From JBECKR01 sp040235415 (lineage in GTDB: Bacteria; Acidobacteriota; Polarisedimenticolia; Polarisedimenticolales; Polarisedimenticolaceae), in NCBI GenBank assembly GCA_040235415.1, contig JBECKR010000224.1, forward strand, positions 1 to 6,382: a stretch of DNA of 6,382 bases, read 5' to 3'. The notes under the pieces are model-generated. The model did not search any database and was not told where the DNA came from. It saw nothing but the letters and a program-made list of their open reading frames with translations. Shown here in pieces: positions 1 to 4,385 of the stretch. How positions within the stretch are numbered: position 1 is the first letter of the stretch; every line of letters starts with the position of its first letter. Made by a program: the position numbers and the translations under genes.

Positions 1-396
1 GAGGAGCGCACGGTGTTCGACTCGCACCGCCTGTCGGCGGCGCTCGCGGCCGGCGAGCCGGACCGCGCGATCCCCGCGCTCGAGCGCTCCGCGCGCGACT
101 TTCCGCGGGATTACAACCCGCCGGCCCGTCTCGCCGTCGCCTACGCCGCGGTCGGGCGGCTCGACGACGCGGAGGCGGCGGCGCGCCGCGCCCTCGAGCG
201 GGTCTACGGCCCGCGCAAGCTCCGGGTGTACCTCACGCTGGCCGACGTCCTCGAGAAGAAGGGCGAGCCCGAGGCGGCGCGCGCCGCGCTCGAGGCGGCC
301 CGGACGTTCGGCGCGAGCCTCCCGCCGGCGCAGCGTCCGCGCCGGACCCTGGCGGCGATCGAGCGCCGGATTGCACCGGCGTCGACCGGACCCTAA
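1..396 (+). CDS. TPR-repeat protein, C-terminal part (5' end outside window)
   Basis: The reading frame is open from base 1 and ends with TAA at 394-396. Counting from the GTG at 13, the 127 residues are nearly all helical. About three tetratricopeptide-like helix pairs are visible: roughly residues 5-32, 36-66 (ARLAVAYAAVGRLDDAEAAA) and 70-100 (YLTLADVLEKKGEPEAARAA). TPRs are protein-protein interaction scaffolds. The motifs DYNPPARLA and YGPRKLR resemble, from memory, the C-terminal tail of thioredoxin-fold/TPR proteins of Acidobacteriota, so I infer that a larger protein is cut by the window edge. Alternatively the GTG at 13 is a real start: GAGGAG at 1-6 is a good Shine-Dalgarno sequence 6 nt ahead of it, giving a free-standing small TPR protein. 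There is no catalytic residue in the visible part. The next gene starts 42 bp downstream on the same strand and may be partly co-transcribed. Confidence 0.7.
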   Translation, partial: EERTVFDSHRLSAALAAGEPDRAIPALERSARDFPRDYNPPARLAVAYAAVGRLDDAEAAARRALERVYGPRKLRVYLTLADVLEKKGEPEAARAALEAARTFGASLPPAQRPRRTLAAIERRIAPASTGP

Positions 397-399
397 GTT
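371..399 (+). promoter_or_regulatory. Candidate promoter for the 439-891 gene
   Basis: TTGCAC at 371-376 and TAAGTT at 394-399 are separated by exactly 17 nt. The -35 matches the sigma70 consensus at its first three bases, and the -10 keeps the important T1, A2 and T6. The TAA stop of the preceding gene forms the first half of the -10. Predicted transcription would start near 406, giving a leader of about 33 nt that carries the ribosome binding site. The assignment rests on pattern alone. Confidence 0.35.
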
Positions 400-438
400 C
401 AACGAGGGCGGACGGTTCGCCCCGGGAGGGCGCCCGCC

Positions 439-891
439 ATGAATCTCACCACGGGCTCCGCGCAGCGCGTCGTCGCCCGCCGCACGGACGGCATCTGCCT
501 CAAGGGCACGACGCGGGACTTCTCGCCCCACAAGTCGACGTTCCACCTGTTCACGGGCGGAGACGAAAGCGAGACCCCGCTCGAGATCGAGACCGCGTCG
601 CTGAAGGCGGTGTTCTTCGTCCGGACGTTCGAGGGGGATCCGGAACACGACGCCGCGTACCGCTTCGAGGGCCCGTCGGCGCAGGGTCGGCGAATCGTCG
701 TGACGTTCTCGGACGGCGAGGTCGTCGCGGGGTTCACGAACGGCTACGCGCCCGGGAAGCCCGGGTTCTTCCTGGTTCCGGCGGACCCGGAGGGGAACAA
801 CCTCCGCATCTACGTCGTCAATCGGGCCGTCCGGAAAGTCGAGTGGGCCGCGCCCGGCACGACCGTGGTTTCCGGCGCCGAGGCGCGCTGA
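439..891 (+). CDS. Small internally duplicated beta-rich protein (possibly DUF6982-like)
   Basis: This is a complete 150-residue protein. The ATG at 439 follows GGGAGGG (424-430) by 8 nt, and the stop is TGA at 889-891. There is no signal peptide or membrane segment, so it is probably cytoplasmic. Residues 10-38 and 85-113 align without gaps. Both halves follow the pattern R(V/I)V...(T/S)DG....G.T..(F/Y).P.K..F.L, and each is followed by a hydrophobic strand (LKAVFFV at 55-61, VRKVEW at 131-136). The protein therefore looks like two copies of one ~75-residue beta unit. The conserved stretch PGFFLVPADPEGNN (108-121) fits a family of short, uncharacterised bacterial proteins that I recall as DUF6982; the name is uncertain and no function is known to me. 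It could be an adaptor or binding module, but nothing catalytic is visible. It follows the TPR gene by 42 bp. Confidence 0.85.
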   Translation: MNLTTGSAQRVVARRTDGICLKGTTRDFSPHKSTFHLFTGGDESETPLEIETASLKAVFFVRTFEGDPEHDAAYRFEGPSAQGRRIVVTFSDGEVVAGFTNGYAPGKPGFFLVPADPEGNNLRIYVVNRAVRKVEWAAPGTTVVSGAEAR

Positions 892-898
892 AAAAAAA

Positions 899-920
899 GG
901 GCGCCCCCGGAGGGGCGCCC
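899..920 (-). terminator. Intrinsic terminator of the RRM gene
   Basis: GGGCGCCCC (899-907) and GGGGCGCCC (912-920) form a perfect 9-bp GC stem around a 4-nt loop. On the - strand the stem is followed directly by eight T (891-898 read in reverse), the classic Rho-independent layout, 33 bp past the stop codon of the RRM gene. A second perfect 7-bp hairpin (921-927 with 933-939, loop TTTCG) lies just before it in the direction of transcription. On the + strand there is no T-run, so for the 439-891 gene it is at best a weak terminator or an RNA-end stabiliser. Confidence 0.85.
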
Positions 921-952
921 CGACGCGTTTCGCGCGTCGCGGTCGAGCCGGC

Positions 953-1249
953 TCAGTAGCGCCGGCCGCCGCGTCCGCCGCCGAACCCCCCGCCACCGGT
1001 GCGCTCGCGCGCCTCGTTGACGGTCAGAGCACGGCCGCCGAAGTCCCGGCCGTTCAGGTCGCGGATGGCGCCGTCGGCGTCCTCGGAGCTCCCCATCTCG
1101 ACGAAGCCGAAGCCGCGGGGCCGGCCGGTGTCGCGATCGGTCACGAGCTTGACCTCGCTCACGCTGCGGCCGTTCTGCGAGAACAGCTCGCGGATCTCGT
1201 CCTCGCTCGCGCTGAAGGGAAGATTGCCGACGTACAGTCTGGTACCCAT
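953..1249 (-). CDS. RRM-domain RNA-binding protein, glycine-rich tail
   Basis: This is a complete 98-residue protein made of one RNA recognition motif and a short Gly/Arg-rich tail. RNP2 is LYVGNL (5-10) and RNP1 is RGFGFVEM (45-52), with the aromatic RNA-stacking residues Y6, F47 and F49 in place. The tail (84-98) is rich in GGG and ends RGGRRY. Length and layout match the small bacterial and cyanobacterial Rbp family, single-stranded RNA binders of the cytoplasm often induced by cold. The start is the ATG at 1249 because AGGAG (1262-1258) lies 8 nt upstream and MGTRLYVGNL is the usual N-terminus. An in-frame ATG at 1279 would add ten residues that break the family pattern. The gene has its own promoter-like sequence, a leader of about 160 nt and a strong terminator, so it looks monocistronic. 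RNA chaperone activity is inferred from the family. Confidence 0.93.
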   Translation of the reverse strand: MGTRLYVGNLPFSASEDEIRELFSQNGRSVSEVKLVTDRDTGRPRGFGFVEMGSSEDADGAIRDLNGRDFGGRALTVNEARERTGGGGFGGGRGGRRY

Positions 1250-1412
1250 GTCTCGAACTCCTGGCGCCACCTGGATCAAGGATCAGGTCGCCGACTCACG
1301 GTTCCGGTCGGTTCGCCCGATCCGACGGACGAACACGCGTGCCTCGGCACGACATCGGCTTCGGTGCGTCATCTTTTCGTTTCGATTACGAAGAGGATGG
1401 CAACCAGAACCT
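1250..1412 (-). other. Long 5' leader of the RRM gene
   Basis: The best promoter in this gap predicts transcription from about 1412, leaving about 163 nt of untranslated leader. Visible structure includes a hairpin at 1338-1351 (CGTGC/GCACG around a 4-nt loop) and a 7-bp stem with one bulged base at 1270-1287 (CCTGATC with GATCCAGG on the - strand), ending 7 nt before the Shine-Dalgarno sequence. Cold-shock genes such as E. coli cspA are known for leaders of this length that switch structure with temperature. That parallel is an inference here. Confidence 0.4.
1258..1262 (-). promoter_or_regulatory. Ribosome binding site fixing the RRM start
   Basis: AGGAG on the - strand lies 8 nt before the ATG at 1249 and inside the ten-codon extension that would result from starting at 1279. 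This supports the shorter, 98-residue protein. Confidence 0.75.
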
Positions 1413-1418
1413 GGCAGC

Positions 1419-1447
1419 ACGTTAGGAGACGGGGGCCGACCTGTCAA
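1419..1447 (-). promoter_or_regulatory. Sigma70-type promoter of the RRM gene
   Basis: On the - strand, TTGACA (1447-1442) matches the -35 consensus perfectly. It is followed after exactly 17 nt by TAACGT (1424-1419), which keeps T1, A2 and T6 of the -10. It lies 22 bp beyond the stop of the STAS gene, in an AT-richer patch of a very GC-rich region. Transcription should start near 1412. This is the best promoter match in the window. Confidence 0.65.
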
Positions 1448-1468
1448 GGGCGACCGATTCCGGGCGGC

Positions 1469-1831
1469 TCAGGGGATCCCCGCGGTCATGGTCTCCGGCT
1501 CGAAGCTCTCGACCGCCTCGTCGCGGCAGCCGTAGATCTCGAACAGGCGGCCGAACCCCGCGTCGCGGAGATCGGCGCAGCCCGTCTCCGAGGCGACGAG
1601 CTTGACGATGCCGCCCGCGTCCCGCACGCGGCGCCGGGTCTCGAGGAGCTCGCTCAGGATCCCGGCGCCGAGCCCGTCGAGCGCGGTGACGTCGACGATC
1701 ACGATCGGCGCGCCGAGCCGCATCGGCGGCGCCAGCGCCCGCCGCAGGCGGTCGGCGTCGCCGGCGCCCGCGAAGCTCCCGCGCAGCTCGAGGATGTCGA
1801 TGGCGTCCCGGGTGCGAAGCACGATGTCCAT
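1469..1831 (-). CDS. STAS-domain protein (anti-sigma factor antagonist-like)
   Basis: This is a complete 120-residue protein, about the size of a single STAS domain. The ATG at 1831 follows GGGAGG (1842-1837) by 5 nt, and the stop is at 1471-1469. The fold shows an N-terminal strand pair (IDILELRGSF, 11-20), then VIVDVTALDGLGAGIL (44-59), a helix, GGIVKLVAS (73-81) and a final helix. STAS proteins of the SpoIIAA/RsbV type bind anti-sigma kinases and release a sigma factor when unphosphorylated. In SpoIIAA the switch is Ser58 in DSSGLG; the equivalent stretch here is D52-G53-L54-G55-A56-G57, so the phospho-acceptor is a glycine. It may be an always-active antagonist, or a STAS module with another partner. 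No anti-sigma factor, phosphatase or sigma gene lies nearby. It is divergent from the helicase and followed by the RRM gene on the same strand, with no clear terminator between. Confidence 0.85.
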   Translation of the reverse strand: MDIVLRTRDAIDILELRGSFAGAGDADRLRRALAPPMRLGAPIVIVDVTALDGLGAGILSELLETRRRVRDAGGIVKLVASETGCADLRDAGFGRLFEIYGCRDEAVESFEPETMTAGIP

Positions 1832-1959
1832 GACCGCCTCCCGCGCCGCGTCCCCCGGCGCCGGAAACGAGATAACCCGGGGGACCCGTTCCGGACAACG
1901 TCGAAAGCGGGCCCGCGGAGTCGTCAATCGCGTGGCGGGTGGCGCGTCCCGCGTCGCGC

Positions 1960-1968
1960 TGCTATGTT
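1960..1968 (+). promoter_or_regulatory. Candidate extended -10 promoter of the DEAD-box helicase
   Basis: TGCTATGTT carries the TG of an extended -10 one base before TATGTT (1963-1968), which matches TATAAT at four positions including T1, A2 and T6. It sits in an unusually AT-rich patch. There is no recognisable -35 17 nt upstream, which extended -10 promoters can tolerate. Transcription would begin near 1975, leaving a leader of about 169 nt. Confidence 0.35.
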
Positions 1969-2009
1969 TTGCCGCGACTCGTTCCTCGGGCCGGCCCTGC
2001 GGCCCCCGG

Positions 2010-2075
2010 CGCACAACAGGATCTCCCGACAGGATCGCGCCGCGTCCGTCACCCCTCGCCCAACGCTGTTGTGTG
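2010..2075 (+). repeat. Inverted and direct repeats in the helicase leader
   Basis: CACAACAG (2012-2019) and CTGTTGTG (2066-2073) are perfect inverted copies. As RNA the pairing extends to 2010-2075 by one G-U and one C-G pair, giving a 10-bp stem closing a loop of about 46 nt. Overlapping the left arm, ACAGGATC occurs twice in direct orientation (2016-2023 and 2029-2036), 13 nt apart. The right arm ends about 70 nt before the start codon. The function is unknown; it could be a structured leader or a protein-binding site. Confidence 0.45.
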
Positions 2076-2143
2076 GCCGAGACCAGCGGTGGAGCCGCCG
2101 CGTCCGCTCGAGGACCGCGCCCCGCCGAGAGGCGATCGATTCC

Positions 2144-3376
2144 ATGACGACCTTTTCCCGCGAGCCCGCGAACGGGTTCGCTTCTCTCGGGCTCGGAACG
2201 GCGCTCGAGCGCGGCGTCGCCGCCCTCGGCTTCGTCGAGCCCCGTCCGATCCAGGCCCGCACCCTTCCGGCCGCGCTGCGCGGGCGCGACATCCTGGGTC
2301 TGGCGCAGACCGGCACCGGCAAGACCGCCGCGTTCGCCCTTCCGGCTCTCGCGAGGCTCCTCGCGACGCCCGGCCCGGGCACGCGAGTGCTGATCGTGGC
2401 GCCCACCCGCGAGCTCGCGAGCCAGATCGGCGACGAGATCCGTGCCCTCGCGCGCTTCACGCGCGTGCGGGTCGCGACCGTCTTCGGCGGCGTGTCCGAC
2501 CGTCCGCAGCGCGCCGCCCTCCGGGCCGAGCCCGGGATCGTGGTCGCCTGCCCGGGCCGGCTGCTCGACCTGCACCGCCAGGGCGTCGTGCGGCTCGACC
2601 GCGTCGAGACGCTGGTTCTCGACGAGGCCGACCACATGTTCGACATGGGGTTCCTTCCCGACGTGCGGAGGATCCTCGCGGCGCTGCCGCCGGCGCGGCA
2701 GAACCTGCTGTTCTCGGCGACGATGCCGCCCGAGATCCGGGACCTCGCCGACCGGGTGCTGCGCGACCCGGAGGTCGTCGACCTGACGCGCGCCGTGCCG
2801 GCGCTCGCGATCGAGCACGCGCTGTACCCCGTCGACGAGACGCGCAAGCGCGACCTCCTGGACCGGGTCCTCTCGGAGGCCGGGTTCACGTCCGCGATCG
2901 TGTTCACCCGGACCAAGCACCGCGCGCGGCGTCTCGCGCAGCAGCTCGAGCGCTCCGGACGTCGCGCGGTGGCGCTCCAGGGCAACATGTCGCAGGGGGC
3001 TCGCGAGCGGGCGATGACCGGGTTCCGCGACCGGCGGTTCGACGTTCTGGTCGCCACGGACATCGCCGCCCGCGGGATCGACGTCGAGCGCGTATCGCAC
3101 GTCGTGAACTTCGACATGCCGGGGACCGTCGACGCCTATACCCACCGCATCGGGCGCACCGGGCGCGCGGAGCGCGAGGGCAAGGCGTACACGTTCGTGA
3201 CACCGGCGGATCACGTCCTCGTCCGCGAGGTCGAGCGCCGCCTCGGCGCCCCCATCCCCCGGCGGCAGGCTGCGGGCATCCCCGCCGCGGAGATCGCGGA
3301 GGCCGCGGTCAGCCCCCGGCCGGCGGGCGCGCGACGACGGCGCCCAAGGCCTCGCCGCAGTCCCGCTCGACCTTGA
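2144..3376 (+). CDS. DEAD-box ATP-dependent RNA helicase
   Basis: This is a complete 410-residue protein of the RhlE/DeaD type that unwinds short RNA duplexes with ATP, acting in ribosome assembly, mRNA decay or cold adaptation. All motifs are present: Q-motif (F12 to PIQ 35-37), motif I AQTGTGKT (54-61), Ia PTRELASQ (87-94), GG (115-116), Ib CPGR (136-139, usually TPGR), II DEAD (160-163), III SAT (191-193), IV IVFTRTK (252-258), V ATDIAARGID (304-313) and VI HRIGRTGR (334-341). The C-terminal tail after residue 390 is short, with nine arginines. The ATG at 2144 is chosen because the Q-motif begins about ten residues later; GAGAGG (2127-2132) lies 11 nt upstream, a slightly long spacing. The frame is open far upstream, but without family resemblance. 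The last 68 bp overlap the convergent sirtuin gene. The exact subfamily (rhlE, deaD, csdA) cannot be decided by eye. Confidence 0.95.
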   Translation: MTTFSREPANGFASLGLGTALERGVAALGFVEPRPIQARTLPAALRGRDILGLAQTGTGKTAAFALPALARLLATPGPGTRVLIVAPTRELASQIGDEIRALARFTRVRVATVFGGVSDRPQRAALRAEPGIVVACPGRLLDLHRQGVVRLDRVETLVLDEADHMFDMGFLPDVRRILAALPPARQNLLFSATMPPEIRDLADRVLRDPEVVDLTRAVPALAIEHALYPVDETRKRDLLDRVLSEAGFTSAIVFTRTKHRARRLAQQLERSGRRAVALQGNMSQGARERAMTGFRDRRFDVLVATDIAARGIDVERVSHVVNFDMPGTVDAYTHRIGRTGRAEREGKAYTFVTPADHVLVREVERRLGAPIPRRQAAGIPAAEIAEAAVSPRPAGARRRRPRPRRSPARP

Positions 3377-4157
3377 GGGTGAGGAGGTCGTCGGCCCGGG
3401 TCCGCCCGAGGTTGACGGCGGCGACCGGGAGGCCGGCTTCCGCCGCGGCCCGGGCGAAGCGGTAGCCCGACCAGACCATCAGCGACGACCCGACGACGAG
3501 CATCGCGTCGGCCTCCCGCAGGGCCTCGAACGCGTTCTCGACCCGGGTCCGCGGTACCGTCTCGCCGAAAAACACGACGTCCGGCTTCAGCACTCCCCCG
3601 CAGGACGGGCAGGCCGGAACGCGGAACCCCGCGAGGTCGATGCCGTCGACGTCGGCATCGCCGTCCGGGGCCGCCGGGGCCGGGAGGGCGGCGACCTCGG
3701 GGTTGTCGCGCGCCAAGCGGCTCTGGAACGCGTCGCGGCGGAAGCGAGCGGCGCATCCGAGGCACGCGACGCGGTCGAGGCGGCCGTGGAGGTCGAGCGT
3801 GCCGCGGCTCCCGGCGCTCTGGTGCAGGCGGTCGACGTTCTGGGTCACGATGCTGCCGACGCGCCCGGAGCGCTCGAGCGTCGCGAGCGCACGGTGGGCG
3901 GGACCGGGGCGCGAGGCGGCGAACCGCGGCCACCCGGCGAGGCTGCGCGCCCAGTACCGCCGGCGGACGCCCTCGTCGCGCACGAACGGGCCGAACTGCA
4001 CCGGCGGGCGCCGCTTCCAGGCGCCGTCGGAGTCGCGGTAGTCCGGGATTCCCGACGCGGTGCTGACCCCGGCGCCGGTCAGCACGAAGACCCGTTCGTG
4101 CCGCGCGAGGAACCGCGCCAGCGCCCGGAGGTCGTGCCGCTCGCCCATGACGCGCAT
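3309..4157 (-). CDS. NAD-dependent protein deacylase, class II sirtuin (SIRT4-like)
   Basis: This is a complete 282-residue Sir2 family enzyme, cytoplasmic, that removes acyl groups from lysines while consuming NAD+. The Rossmann NAD site is GAGVSTASGIPDYRD (28-42). TQNVDRLH (105-112) and the catalytic His124 in DLHGRLD follow. The zinc ribbon uses C132-x2-C135 and C183-x2-C186, and the later NAD contacts are GSSLMVWSG (223-231) and VNLGRTRAD (248-256). PVQFGPFVRD and RRRYWARS place it with the bacterial SIRT4-like class II group, which in mitochondria includes lipoamidase and deacylase activities; the substrate here is unknown. The start is uncertain between ATG 4157 and ATG 4148: AGGGAG (4176-4171) lies 13 nt before the first, too far from the second. 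The frame stays open upstream to about 4742, but that stretch has no sirtuin similarity and runs antisense to another gene. Its 3' end overlaps the helicase gene. Confidence 0.93.
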   Translation of the reverse strand: MRVMGERHDLRALARFLARHERVFVLTGAGVSTASGIPDYRDSDGAWKRRPPVQFGPFVRDEGVRRRYWARSLAGWPRFAASRPGPAHRALATLERSGRVGSIVTQNVDRLHQSAGSRGTLDLHGRLDRVACLGCAARFRRDAFQSRLARDNPEVAALPAPAAPDGDADVDGIDLAGFRVPACPSCGGVLKPDVVFFGETVPRTRVENAFEALREADAMLVVGSSLMVWSGYRFARAAAEAGLPVAAVNLGRTRADDLLTLKVERDCGEALGAVVARPPAGG

Positions 4158-4178
4158 TGTGCCCGAATCGCTCCCTGC

Positions 4179-4196
4179 GCGCTCGTCCGCGAGCGC
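4179..4196 (-). repeat. Hairpin beside the sirtuin ribosome binding site
   Basis: GCGCTCG (4179-4185) and CGAGCGC (4190-4196) form a perfect 7-bp stem with a 4-nt loop. In the sirtuin mRNA it would stand 2 nt upstream of the candidate Shine-Dalgarno AGGGAG (4176-4171), if transcription begins above it. It may affect ribosome access, or may be chance in GC-rich DNA. Confidence 0.35.
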
Positions 4197-4202
4197 TTCC
4201 GG

Positions 4203-4218
4203 ACCTCCCCGGGGAGGT
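4203..4218. promoter_or_regulatory. Perfect 16-bp palindrome, possible operator
   Basis: ACCTCCCCGGGGAGGT is its own reverse complement and lies between the divergent sirtuin and 4386-4811 genes. It ends 7 bp before the TTGACT of a candidate + strand promoter. The position and dimer-like symmetry suit a repressor or activator site. At this GC content about one such palindrome every two or three windows of this size is expected by chance, so position is the main argument. Confidence 0.35.
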
Positions 4219-4225
4219 TGGTCCT

Positions 4226-4255
4226 TTGACTCGGGCGGCACCGGCGTGGTAAGGG
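4226..4255 (+). promoter_or_regulatory. Candidate promoter of the 4386-4811 gene
   Basis: TTGACT (4226-4231) matches the -35 consensus at five of six bases. TAAGGG (4250-4255) follows after 18 nt and keeps only T1 and A2 of the -10, although the window's other candidate promoters also use TAA-type -10 boxes. Transcription from about 4262 would give a leader of about 124 nt. Confidence 0.35.
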
Positions 4256-4350
4256 TCCGGGTACCGTTCGCCGTCTCCGGATCGGGCGCCGGCACCCCCG
4301 AGGCGACCCACCCCGCGCCGGTCGAGCCGTCCGCATCCGAGACGGCCGAG

Positions 4351-4374
4351 GGCCTCCGGTCCCGGCCGGAGGCC
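4351..4374 (+). repeat. Leader hairpin abutting a Shine-Dalgarno sequence
   Basis: GGCCTCCGG (4351-4359) and CCGGAGGCC (4366-4374) form a perfect 9-bp stem with a 6-nt loop. It touches GGGAGG (4375-4380), the ribosome binding site of the next gene. The left arm contains CCTCC, which could pair either with GGAGG inside the hairpin (4368-4372) or with the true Shine-Dalgarno, so two exclusive structures are possible. Confidence 0.45.
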
Positions 4375-4385
4375 GGGAGGGCGCG

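Larger units (their letters stand above)
1832..2143. other. Divergent intergenic region, STAS / helicase
   Basis: These 312 bp between the two divergent starts hold no supportable gene; the frames open across them lack a ribosome binding site and a family match. They contain the helicase's extended -10-like sequence and leader repeats (listed separately). On the - strand, TTGACG (1927-1922) could be a -35 for the STAS gene, but no good -10 stands at the right distance. TTGTCC (1900-1895) with TTATCT 17 nt further on is an equally weak alternative, so I leave the STAS promoter unassigned. Confidence 0.5.

Noticed and set aside
1250..1279. Earlier RRM start at 1279
   Set aside because: The extension contains the AGGAG ribosome binding site of the start at 1249, and the added residues do not fit the RRM family N-terminus.
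1283..1372. 29-codon upstream open frame in the RRM leader (- strand)
   Set aside because: It starts with ATG but has no Shine-Dalgarno sequence and an arginine-rich composition typical of random GC-rich frames. It is kept only as a remote possibility for leader control.
1364..2143. In-frame N-terminal extension of the helicase
   Set aside because: The frame is open for 260 codons upstream, but the sequence has no helicase similarity and lies antisense to the STAS gene. The Q-motif begins just after the ATG at 2144.
1469..3214. Long - strand open frame running antisense through the helicase and into the STAS gene
   Set aside because: Only the last 120 residues resemble a protein family. The rest is antisense to a clear DEAD-box helicase and reads as Arg/Asp/Gly-rich low complexity, typical of shadow frames in GC-rich DNA. 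The STAS start at 1831 has its own ribosome binding site.
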